DNA of 5,614 bases from an uncultured Collinsella sp. (GCA_900755005.1 CAAEEX010000003.1:1-5614), one strand, 5' to 3'; positions 1 to 5,614 are shown, numbered from the stretch's first letter. Notes: generated from the sequence alone by a model not told the origin. Numbers and translations: made by a program.

Positions 1-200
1 CCGCCGCCAAGGAGCGCCTGCGCCCGGCGACGACCGAGCGCCCGCCGGTCCCGCACGCCGACCTAAGTGAGGCCGAGTGCACCGAGATCGAGCGCCAGGT
101 GGCGCCCATCGAAGACCAAAAACTGCGCGAGGCCCTCGAGAATGCCATGAGAGCCAGTGCCGAGTGGGCCAAGGGCGTGCAAAGCAAAAAAGAGCCTTAA
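1..200 (+). CDS. C-terminal part of a probable DUF721/DciA-like protein (5' end outside the window)
   Basis: An open frame runs from the window edge (first full codon at position 3) to TAA at 198-200, giving 65 residues. It begins AAKERLRPATTERPPVPHAD and ends with a helix-like stretch (IEDQKLREALENAMRAS) and a basic tail QSKKEP. No start codon is visible, so the gene is truncated by the window. In actinobacteria a small DUF721 protein, related to the DnaB-helicase loader DciA, commonly lies between recF and gyrB, and DUF721 proteins often end in an 'I-x-D-x-x-L-R-x-x-L' helix much like this one. The assignment rests on position and that short motif only, because the conserved N-terminal core is missing. 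If it is DciA-like, it would help load the replicative helicase. A terminator follows 26 bp after the stop, so it is probably the last gene of an upstream replication operon. Confidence 0.6.
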   Translation, partial: AAKERLRPATTERPPVPHADLSEAECTEIERQVAPIEDQKLREALENAMRASAEWAKGVQSKKEP

Positions 201-226
201 ATCGCATCTGGTGGCCTTGTAGAGCC

Positions 227-256
227 AAATACCCTCGGTCCCGAGGGTATTTTTTT
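227..256 (+). terminator. Intrinsic terminator after the DUF721-like gene
   Basis: A perfect inverted repeat has arms AAATACCCTCGG (227-238) and CCGAGGGTATTT (241-252). In RNA this would form about 11 pairs with a GUCC loop. The 3' arm runs into seven consecutive T residues (250-256). This is a classic rho-independent terminator. It lies between the upstream gene and gyrB, so gyrB most likely needs its own promoter immediately downstream. Confidence 0.9.
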
Positions 257-283
257 ACGATAAACTAGTAAGGCTGTACACAT
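254..283 (+). promoter_or_regulatory. Weak candidate gyrB promoter
   Basis: Between the terminator and the gyrB ribosome binding site only about 40 bp remain for a promoter. The best spaced pair is TTTACG (254-259, overlapping the terminator T tract) and TACACA (277-282) with a 17-bp spacer. Both boxes match the sigma-70 consensus poorly. An alternative -10 is TAAACT (261-266), which has no -35 partner. A promoter is expected here because a strong terminator precedes gyrB, but the exact boxes are a guess. Confidence 0.25.
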
Positions 284-295
284 TTTCTTGACTGA

Positions 296-308
296 AGGAG
301 GACGTGTG
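296..308 (+). promoter_or_regulatory. gyrB ribosome binding site and GTG start
   Basis: AGGAGG at 296-301 is followed by a 4-nt spacer and GTG at 306-308, then GCA AAC GAA (M-A-N-E). The in-frame TTG at 288 lies upstream of the Shine-Dalgarno sequence and cannot be the start. The spacer is short, but the same GGAGG-N4-GTG-GCA arrangement occurs at gyrA, which supports this choice. Confidence 0.85.
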
Positions 309-2336
309 GCAAACGAAAACGATTACGATGGCGGCGAGATTAAGATTCTCGAAGGTCTCGAGGCCGTTCGTAAGCGCCCGGGCATGTATATCGGCTCGAC
401 GAGCGCCAGCGGTCTGCATCACCTGGTGTGGGAGATCGTTGACAACTCCGTCGACGAGGCCATGGCCGGTTTCTGCACCGAGATCCAGGTGACGGTCCAC
501 GCCGACAACTCCATCACGGTCGTCGACAACGGGCGCGGCATCCCCGTCGACGAGCACCCTGTTAAAAAGATCCCGACGCTCGAGGTCGTTATGACGATCT
601 TGCACGCCGGCGGTAAGTTCGATAACTCGGCCTATAAGGTCTCGGGCGGCCTGCACGGCGTAGGCATCTCCGTCGTCAACGCACTGTCCAAGCGCGTGGT
701 CGTTCAGGTTCGTCGCGATGGCAACACCTACGAGATGGAGTTCTCGCGCGGCAAGACCGTCAAGAAGATGGAGGTCGTGGGCACCTCGGATTCGACGGGC
801 ACCACCGTCACCTTCTGGCCCGACGACGAGATCTTCGAGACCTGTATCTACGATTTCGATACGCTGCACAACCGTCTGCAGGAGACGGCGTTCCTCAATA
901 AGAACCTCAAGATCGTGCTGACCGACGAGCGCGAGGCGACTCCCCACGTGGAGGAGTTTTGCTACGAGGGCGGCATCATCGACTTCGTCAAGTTCCTCAA
1001 CGAGGGCAAGGACGTCCCCGAGGCCTTTAAGGAGCCCATCTACATCGAGGGCAAATCGGACCCGGACGCTCCCGTGGCCAAGATGGGCGAGGTCGAGGTT
1101 TCCCTGCAGTGGAATAGCGGCTACGGCGAGAACGTCATGTCGTTTGCCAACGACATCTACACTCCCGAGGGCGGCATGCACCTTGAGGGCTTCCGCACCG
1201 CGCTCACCCGCGTGATCAACGACTACGCGCGCAAACAGAACCTGCTCAAGGAAAAAGACGCCAACCTGACCGGCGACGATGTGCGCGAGGGCCTTTCGGC
1301 CGTTATCTCGGTCAAGCTGCCCGATCCGCAGTTTGAGGGGCAGACCAAGGCCAAGCTCGGTAGCTCCTATATGCGCGCGCTCACGCTCAAGATCGTGACC
1401 GACGGCCTCGCCGATTACTTGGAGGAGCATCCCAAGCCCGCCCGCGAGATCGTCAAGAAAGCGCAACAGGCCTGCAAGGCGCGCAACGCCGCCCGCAAGG
1501 CGCGCGAGGCGACCCGCCGCAAGAGCCTGCTCGAGACGGCGTCCCTGCCCGGTAAGCTCGCTGACTGCTCGGTGCGCGATGCCGAGCTGACCGAGCTCTT
1601 CATCGTAGAGGGTGACTCGGCAGGCGGTTCGGCCAAGGACGGCCGTCGCCGAGATATCCAGGCGATTCTGCCCCTGCGCGGCAAGATTCTGAACGTCGAA
1701 CGCGTTGGTGACCATCGCGCGTTCTCGAGTGACACCATCCAGTCGCTGATTACCGCGATCGGCTGCGGCGTCACGACGAGTGCCGGCGACGGCGGCGACT
1801 TCGATATCACCAAGGCGCGCTACCACAAGATCATCATCATGACCGATGCAGACGTCGACGGTGCGCATATCCGCATCCTGCTGCTGACGTTCTTCTACAA
1901 GTACATGCGTCCGCTGATCGATGCCGGCTACGTCTATGTTGCCTGCCCGCCCATCTTTGGCATTAAGGTGCGCAACAAGATCCACTACGTGTATCCCAAC
2001 GGCCGCCAGCCCGAAGACGAGATCCTGCGCGACACCATCCAGAGTCTGGGCCTGAACCCCGACGACAACGACGAGGACGGCAAGGCCAAGGACGGCAAGA
2101 TCACCAAGAAGCGCAAGGGCTATACCGTCCAGCGCTACAAGGGTCTGGGCGAGATGGACCCCAAGCAGCTTGCCTCGACGACGATGGACCCCAAGACCCG
2201 CATCCTGCAGCGCGTGTCGATCGAGGACGCCGTGGTGGCGGACCGCGCCGTGCGTGAGCTGATGGGTTCCGAGGTCGGCTATCGCCGCGAGTACATCGAG
2301 AAACACGCGCATGATGCACGCTTCTTAGACGCCTAA
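306..2336 (+). CDS. gyrB: DNA gyrase subunit B
   Basis: ATPase subunit of DNA gyrase (type IIA topoisomerase). It hydrolyses ATP to drive strand passage and negative supercoiling in an A2B2 complex with GyrA. The protein is 676 residues. The GHKL ATPase domain (about 18-220) has the catalytic-type Glu43 and Asn47 (EIVDNSVDEA), Asp74 in DNGRGIP, Lys104 in GGKFD and the GGLHGVG loop (114-120). The transducer domain (about 223-390) carries the ATP-sensing QTK lysine (Lys348). The Toprim domain has Glu435 in EGDSAGGSA and TDADVDGAH (513-521; Asp514, Asp516, Asp518) for Mg2+. The C-terminal QRYKGLGEM (609-617) contacts GyrA. It lacks the roughly 170-residue E. coli insertion, as in Gram-positives, but has a short charged loop at about 584-605. 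Residues 466-473 (RVGDHRAF) and ACPPIF (546-551) differ from the usual KARFDKML-like and AQPPLY sequences. ParE is unlikely given AILPLRGKILNVE and the adjacent gyrA. Confidence 0.97.
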   Translation: MANENDYDGGEIKILEGLEAVRKRPGMYIGSTSASGLHHLVWEIVDNSVDEAMAGFCTEIQVTVHADNSITVVDNGRGIPVDEHPVKKIPTLEVVMTILHAGGKFDNSAYKVSGGLHGVGISVVNALSKRVVVQVRRDGNTYEMEFSRGKTVKKMEVVGTSDSTGTTVTFWPDDEIFETCIYDFDTLHNRLQETAFLNKNLKIVLTDEREATPHVEEFCYEGGIIDFVKFLNEGKDVPEAFKEPIYIEGKSDPDAPVAKMGEVEVSLQWNSGYGENVMSFANDIYTPEGGMHLEGFRTALTRVINDYARKQNLLKEKDANLTGDDVREGLSAVISVKLPDPQFEGQTKAKLGSSYMRALTLKIVTDGLADYLEEHPKPAREIVKKAQQACKARNAARKAREATRRKSLLETASLPGKLADCSVRDAELTELFIVEGDSAGGSAKDGRRRDIQAILPLRGKILNVERVGDHRAFSSDTIQSLITAIGCGVTTSAGDGGDFDITKARYHKIIIMTDADVDGAHIRILLLTFFYKYMRPLIDAGYVYVACPPIFGIKVRNKIHYVYPNGRQPEDEILRDTIQSLGLNPDDNDEDGKAKDGKITKKRKGYTVQRYKGLGEMDPKQLASTTMDPKTRILQRVSIEDAVVADRAVRELMGSEVGYRREYIEKHAHDARFLDA

Positions 2337-2341
2337 CCTGC

Positions 2342-2444
2342 ACGGCTTTCCCAGCCACCGCACCTTCGCCCTCAATCGTCGGTCGCGTACCCAAGTACGC
2401 TTCCCTCCTCTTTCGGGCGAATCTGCGGCACCTGGAAAAGCCGT
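2342..2444 (+). repeat. Long nested imperfect hairpin in the gyrB-gyrA gap
   Basis: Four sets of complementary segments nest inside one another. Segment 2342-2354 pairs with 2432-2444 (12 of 13 pairs, one C/A mismatch). CCGCA (2358-2362) pairs with TGCGG (2424-2428). TTCGCCC (2365-2371) pairs with GGGCGAA (2415-2421). An inner perfect hairpin GCGTAC-CCAA-GTACGC spans 2385-2400. The structure begins 5 bp after the gyrB stop and fills two thirds of the 155-bp gap. No T tract follows the outer arm, so it is not an ordinary terminator. It could be an RNA processing or stability element in the gyrBA transcript, an attenuator, or an intergenic palindromic repeat of the REP/BIME kind. The pairing is seen directly; the role is unknown. 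Confidence 0.75.
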
Positions 2445-2447
2445 CTC

Positions 2448-2472
2448 CGTGGTAGGGAACTAATGGACCACG
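2448..2472 (+). promoter_or_regulatory. Small hairpin in the gyrA leader
   Basis: CGTGGT (2448-2453) and ACCACG (2467-2472) form a perfect 6-bp stem around a 13-nt loop, AGGGAACTAATGG. It sits between the large intergenic hairpin and the gyrA Shine-Dalgarno sequence, ending 9 nt before it. It could influence gyrA translation or be chance. No convincing gyrA promoter was found in the gap, so gyrA is probably co-transcribed with gyrB. Confidence 0.4.
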
Positions 2473-2481
2473 CAAACCATG

Positions 2482-2494
2482 AGGAGGTAACGTG
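2482..2494 (+). promoter_or_regulatory. gyrA ribosome binding site and GTG start
   Basis: AGGAGGT (2482-2488) precedes GTG (2492-2494) with 4 nt between GGAGG and the start, the same geometry as gyrB. The Shine-Dalgarno sequence lies inside a four-codon frame, ATG AGG AGG TAA (2479-2490), which stops 1 nt before the gyrA start. This is probably a by-product of the AGGAGG sequence. The later in-frame Met codons at residues 11, 19 and 88 lack a comparable upstream site. Confidence 0.88.
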
Positions 2495-5233
2495 GCAGAC
2501 GATATCAACAATAACGAGGGTATGGGCGAGGCCGGCGATGCCGGCATGCCCGACGATCTGAAGCGCCTGCTTGCCCGTGCTGAGCAGGGCGAGGACGGCG
2601 ATCCTGACGCCTATAACCCCGATGCCGATGATGACGAGGAAGAGGACGACGACGGTGAGCTCGAGGAGAGCTTTGGCGAAGTCGACCGTGGCGCCTCGGC
2701 CGGCGAGGATATAAACGGCGGCCAGCTCCAGATTTCGGAGTTTGGCCGCGAGATGAAGCAGTCATTCATCGAGTATTCGATGTCGGTCATCACGGCGCGC
2801 GCCCTGCCGGACGTGCGCGACGGCTTAAAGCCGGTGCACCGCCGCATCCTGTACGCGATGAACGAGAGCGGCATCTACCCCAACCGTCCGCACAAGAAGT
2901 CCGCTTGGACGGTCGGCGAAGTTATCGGTAAGTACCATCCGCACGGTGACTCCGCGGTCTACGAGGCCATGGTTCGCCTGGCGCAGTGGTTCTCCATGCG
3001 CACGCCGCTCATCGACGGCCACGGCAACTTCGGCAACATCGACGGCGACGGCGCGGCGGCCATGCGTTACACCGAGAGCCGCCTGGCAAAGCCCGCCATG
3101 GAGCTGCTGCGTGACCTGCAGAAGGATACCGTCGACTGGCAGCCCAACTACGACGAATCACTCGCCGAGCCCGTGGCACTGCCTGCGCGCTTCCCCAACC
3201 TGCTGGTCAACGGCAGCCAGGGCATCGCCGTCGGCATGGCCACCAATATCGCCCCGCATAACCTCACCGAGGCGATCGAGGCAACCTGCTACCTGATCGA
3301 TAATCCCGACGCTACTGTCGACGAGCTCATGCAGATCATGCCCGGTCCGGACTTCCCCACCGGCGCCATCATCATGGGCAGCGCCGGCATTAAGCAGAGC
3401 TACGAGACCGGCCGCGGCTCCATTACCGTGCGCGCCAAGGCCCACGTGGAATCCACCAAGACCGGCCGCAACCGCCTGGTCTTTACCGAGATTCCCTACA
3501 TGGTCAACAAGGGCACCCTGCAGGAGAAGATCGCCCAGCTCGTCAACGACAAGCGCATCGAGGGCATCTCGGACATGCGCGATGAGTCCAACCAGAAGGG
3601 CATCCGTCTGGTCATCGAGCTCAAGAAGGGCGTCATTCCGCAGGTCGTGCTCAACAACCTGTATAAGTACACCTCGCTGCAGACGACCTTCGGCGCCAAC
3701 AACCTGGCGCTCGTCAACGGCGTTCCCAAATGCCTGAGCCTGCGCGAGATGCTGCAGCACTACATCGATCACCAGGTCGACGTCGTCACCCGCCGCACCC
3801 GCTTCGACCTTAAGAAGGCCCAGGCCCGCGCGCATATCCTCGAGGGCTACCTGATGGCTCTCGACCATATTGACGAGGTCATCAGCATCATCCGTTCCTC
3901 GCAGACCGATTCCGAGGCCAGCAGCCGCCTGATCGAGCGCTTTGGCTTTACGCCCGAGCAGACCACGGCCATCCTCGAGATGAAGCTGCGCCGCCTGACC
4001 GGCCTGGAGCGCGACAAGATCCAAGAAGAGTTGGACGGCCTGCGCCGTGCCATCGCCTACTACGAGGACCTGCTGGCGCACGAGGAGAAGATCCTGGGCG
4101 TCATTAAGGAAGAGATGCGCGAGATCTCCAAGAAGTTTGGCGATAAGCGCCGCACCGAGATCAGCCATGTCGAGAAGGACCTGGACGTCGAGGACCTCAT
4201 TGCCGACGAGGACATGGTCGTGACCATCACCCACACCGGCTATGTCAAGCGTATCCCGGTGGCCGCCTACCGCGCCCAGAAGCGCGGCGGCAAGGGCGTG
4301 TCGGGCGTCAACCTCAAAGAGGACGACGTCATCGACGAGATGTTCATCGCGTCCACGCACGAGTGCGTGCTGTTCTTCTCGAGCAAGGGCAAGGTCTATC
4401 GCCTGAAGGTGCACGAGCTGCCGGTGGGTACGCGCCAGGCGCGCGGTACCGCGATCGTCAACCTGCTGCCCTTCGAGGAGGGCGAGAACACCGCGAGCGT
4501 CATCAGCTGCCGCGAGTTCCCTGCCGACGAGTATCTGATGTTTGCCACCAAGAGCGGCATGGTCAAGAAGACCGTGATGAGCGCATATGACCGCAGCCGT
4601 CGCGACGGCCTGATCGCTATCAACCTGCGTGACGACGACGCGCTGCTGAACGTGCGCCGCGTGCGCGAGGGCGACAAGATTATCCTGGCCACCACCGCGG
4701 GCAAGGCGATCATGTTCTCCGAGGAGCAGGTGCGCGCCACCGGCCGCGATACCAGCGGCGTTCGCGGTATCGGTATGAAGGACGGCGTGAGCGTTCTGGG
4801 CATGGAAGTCACTAACGGCAACGGCGATCTATTCGTCATCACCGAGCGTGGCTACGGCAAGCGCACGCCGGTCGCGGACTACCCGGAGCAGAACCGCGGC
4901 GGCCAGGGTGTCTACACCATCCAAATGACCGAGCGTAAGGGTAACCTCGCGGCCATGAAGACGGTGGGCCCGCAGCACGAGCTGTTCATCGTGACGGAGG
5001 GCGCGACGGTCATTCGCGTCAAGACCGATGAGATTAGCCAGACTGGCCGCGCCACCCAGGGCGTCAAGATGATGACCGTCGACGACAACGACCGCATCTG
5101 CGCCGTAGCCCGCATGACGGCCGCCAAGGAGAAGCCCGAAGGCGAAGCCACAGAAGACGGCTCTGCCCCCGAAGAAACCCCTGTCGATCTAGGTGACGGC
5201 AACGACATGCCAGAGGATCTCCTAGACGAGTAA
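2492..5233 (+). CDS. gyrA: DNA gyrase subunit A with acidic N-terminal extension
   Basis: DNA cleavage-rejoining and wrapping subunit of gyrase, 913 residues (E. coli 875, B. subtilis 821). Residues 1 to about 71 are an acidic extension beyond the E. coli start and include nine consecutive acidic residues at 46-54. The core begins near EMKQSFIEYSMS (87-98). The cleavage domain carries the catalytic Arg192-Tyr193 (AAMRYTE) and the DNA-intercalating Ile245. Ser154 and Glu158 occupy the E. coli Ser83 and Asp87 quinolone positions; Glu is normal there in Gram-positives. A coiled-coil/tower region covers about 425-560. The C-terminal pinwheel (about 565-875) shows six blade repeats such as VVTITHTGYVKRIP and LFVITERGYGKRTP. 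The GyrA box is QKRGGKG (596-602), and a second box-like QNRGGQG lies at 800-806. The tail from about 876 is acidic. The GyrA box and the neighbouring gyrB identify it as GyrA rather than ParC. Trp139, Trp166 and Thr171 are unusual in the quinolone-region segment. Confidence 0.97.
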   Translation: MADDINNNEGMGEAGDAGMPDDLKRLLARAEQGEDGDPDAYNPDADDDEEEDDDGELEESFGEVDRGASAGEDINGGQLQISEFGREMKQSFIEYSMSVITARALPDVRDGLKPVHRRILYAMNESGIYPNRPHKKSAWTVGEVIGKYHPHGDSAVYEAMVRLAQWFSMRTPLIDGHGNFGNIDGDGAAAMRYTESRLAKPAMELLRDLQKDTVDWQPNYDESLAEPVALPARFPNLLVNGSQGIAVGMATNIAPHNLTEAIEATCYLIDNPDATVDELMQIMPGPDFPTGAIIMGSAGIKQSYETGRGSITVRAKAHVESTKTGRNRLVFTEIPYMVNKGTLQEKIAQLVNDKRIEGISDMRDESNQKGIRLVIELKKGVIPQVVLNNLYKYTSLQTTFGANNLALVNGVPKCLSLREMLQHYIDHQVDVVTRRTRFDLKKAQARAHILEGYLMALDHIDEVISIIRSSQTDSEASSRLIERFGFTPEQTTAILEMKLRRLTGLERDKIQEELDGLRRAIAYYEDLLAHEEKILGVIKEEMREISKKFGDKRRTEISHVEKDLDVEDLIADEDMVVTITHTGYVKRIPVAAYRAQKRGGKGVSGVNLKEDDVIDEMFIASTHECVLFFSSKGKVYRLKVHELPVGTRQARGTAIVNLLPFEEGENTASVISCREFPADEYLMFATKSGMVKKTVMSAYDRSRRDGLIAINLRDDDALLNVRRVREGDKIILATTAGKAIMFSEEQVRATGRDTSGVRGIGMKDGVSVLGMEVTNGNGDLFVITERGYGKRTPVADYPEQNRGGQGVYTIQMTERKGNLAAMKTVGPQHELFIVTEGATVIRVKTDEISQTGRATQGVKMMTVDDNDRICAVARMTAAKEKPEGEATEDGSAPEETPVDLGDGNDMPEDLLDE

Positions 5234-5273
5234 GAGGCCCTAGCTGGTAAAAATCATCAGACCCCTTATATGG

Positions 5274-5306
5274 GCGGTCGGCGCACTGCGCGCCGACCGC
5301 TTTTTT
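5274..5306 (+). terminator. Intrinsic terminator after gyrA
   Basis: GCGGTCGGCGC (5274-5284) and GCGCCGACCGC (5290-5300) form a perfect 11-bp GC-rich stem with loop ACTGC, followed directly by six T residues (5301-5306). It starts 40 bp after the gyrA stop and is a clear rho-independent end for the gyrBA transcript. Confidence 0.95.
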
Positions 5307-5324
5307 GACAATCTTGAACCTCGC

Positions 5325-5461
5325 GTCGGCCCCGGCTGCCCGGCGGCATGCGAAGTCGATCGCGAGTTCCGCACGAGCCGGAGAGCACTTAATGTGCTCT
5401 CCGTGCGAGCAGGACTGTCCGAGCAGGCGACTTCGCATGCCGCCGGGCAGCCGGGGCCGAC
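5325..5461. repeat. 137-bp palindromic element with perfect 34-bp inverted arms
   Basis: The left arm 5325-5358 (starting GTCGGCCCCGGCTGCC) and right arm 5428-5461 (ending GGCAGCCGGGGCCGAC) are exact reverse complements over 34 bp. The 69-bp core (5359-5427) contains a second hairpin: GGAGAGCAC (5380-5388), loop TTAAT, GTGCTCTCC (5394-5402). This is extended by CGCAC (5370-5374) pairing with GTGCG (5403-5407) across a 5-nt bulge. The core also has an 8-bp direct repeat, CGAGCAGG, at 5406-5413 and 5420-5427. There is no T tract after it, no plausible coding frame and no convincing target-site duplication. It lies between the gyrA terminator and the tRNA promoter. It could be a non-autonomous MITE or REP-like element, a structured RNA, or a protein-bound cruciform. 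The class is not recognised. Confidence 0.9.
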
Positions 5462-5488
5462 ACCCCTCAAAGATTTTCAAAAAAGTTG

Positions 5489-5518
5489 TTGACGCGCGCG
5501 TAACGACTCGTCTAATAT
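5489..5518 (+). promoter_or_regulatory. Probable promoter of tRNA-Ile
   Basis: TTGACG (5489-5494, five of six -35 consensus bases) and TAATAT (5513-5518) are separated by 18 bp. An A/T-rich run (5469-5488) just upstream could act as an UP element. Transcription would start near 5525, a few bases before the mature tRNA at 5533. The stretch after the -10 ends GC-rich (TTGCGCG), as is common for stable-RNA promoters under growth-rate control; that regulatory reading is inference. Confidence 0.7.
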
Positions 5519-5532
5519 ATCCCTTGCGCGAT

Positions 5533-5609
5533 GGACCTGTAGCTCAGTTGGTTAGAGCGTCCGGCTGATAACCGGGAGGTCACAAGTTCGAATCTTGTCA
5601 GGTCCACCA
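5533..5609 (+). tRNA. tRNA-Ile (anticodon GAT)
   Basis: A complete 77-nt cloverleaf. The acceptor stem is GGACCTG (5533-5539) with CAGGTCC (5599-5605). The D stem is GCTC/GAGC (5542-5545, 5555-5558). The anticodon stem is TCCGG/CCGGG with loop CTGATAA, giving anticodon GAT at 5567-5569. The T stem is ACAAG/CTTGT with loop TTCGAAT (5587-5593). The discriminator is A5606 and CCA is encoded at 5607-5609. It reads the Ile codons AUC and AUU. In several actinobacteria, M. tuberculosis among them, gyrA is followed by a tRNA-Ile/tRNA-Ala pair, so a tRNA-Ala may lie just past the window edge. Confidence 0.98.
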
Positions 5610-5614
5610 TCAAA

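Noticed and set aside
288..305. Upstream TTG start for gyrB
   Set aside because: The Shine-Dalgarno sequence (296-301) lies downstream of TTG288. GTG306 is correctly placed and gives the normal M-A-N start.
255..2312. 685-codon open frame on the minus strand across gyrB
   Set aside because: It lies entirely antisense to a certain gyrB. Its long span is explained by GC-rich codon bias in the real gene; the translation resembles no known family and is low-complexity (rich in L, V, D, G, A).
2342..2444. Reading the intergenic hairpin as a gyrB terminator
   Set aside because: The outer arm is not followed by a U tract, and no convincing gyrA promoter is visible downstream, so co-transcription of gyrBA is more likely.
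2101..2547. Minus-strand frame covering the gyrB-gyrA gap
   Set aside because: It starts inside gyrA and runs back into gyrB, and its translation is rich in R, P and S as expected for a shadow frame. The gap is better explained by the hairpin.
2463..2561. 32-codon upstream frame overlapping the gyrA start
   Set aside because: Only a weak AGGGA precedes it and there is no sign of coding selection. It is kept as a minor observation, not annotated as a gene.
2963..2965. Glu158 at the E. coli Asp87 position as a quinolone-resistance mutation
   Set aside because: Glu is the usual residue there in many Gram-positive GyrA proteins, and the key Ser154 is intact.
3158..4414. 418-codon open frame on the minus strand inside gyrA
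   Set aside because: Antisense shadow of gyrA with the same codon-bias signature and no recognisable domain.
5305..5568. 87-codon plus-strand frame downstream of gyrA
   Set aside because: It begins in the terminator T tract, crosses both arms of the palindrome and runs into the tRNA-Ile gene, so it cannot be a real gene here. The minus-strand frames at 5064-5480 and 5240-5470 are rejected for the same reason.
5610..5614. A tRNA-Ala after tRNA-Ile
   Set aside because: Expected from synteny, but only five bases remain in the window, so nothing can be annotated.

Overview
The window looks like a piece of the dnaA-proximal region of a high-GC Gram-positive bacterium. The most likely source is a Coriobacteriia member such as Collinsella. 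This rests on gene order (end of a DUF721/DciA-like gene, gyrB, gyrA, tRNA-Ile), GC-rich codon use, a short GyrB without the enterobacterial insertion, and actinobacterial-style details such as the GyrB ending ARFLDA. The genus is an inference from memory of synteny, not a database result.

Layout: 1-200 is the 3' end of a short gene upstream of gyrB, probably DUF721/DciA. It is closed by a strong intrinsic terminator (227-256). gyrB (306-2336) follows, with a GTG start and a strong Shine-Dalgarno sequence. The 155-bp gyrB-gyrA gap (2337-2491) is mostly one long nested hairpin (2342-2444), with a smaller hairpin just before the gyrA ribosome binding site. gyrA (2492-5233) also starts with GTG and encodes a 913-residue subunit with an unusual acidic N-terminal extension and an acidic C-terminal tail. 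A textbook terminator (5274-5306) ends the gyrase unit. The gene-free stretch from 5234 to 5532 holds that terminator, a 137-bp element with perfect 34-bp inverted arms (5325-5461), and a promoter (5489-5518). The promoter drives a complete tRNA-Ile(GAT) gene with encoded CCA (5533-5609).

Functionally, GyrB (ATPase, Toprim) and GyrA (DNA cleavage, wrapping) form the A2B2 DNA gyrase that introduces negative supercoils. The terminator upstream of gyrB and the one after gyrA suggest gyrBA is its own transcription unit, separate from the upstream replication genes and the downstream tRNA. The genes themselves are ordinary housekeeping genes. The unexplained structure is the two long palindromic elements on either side of gyrA and the acidic head of GyrA.
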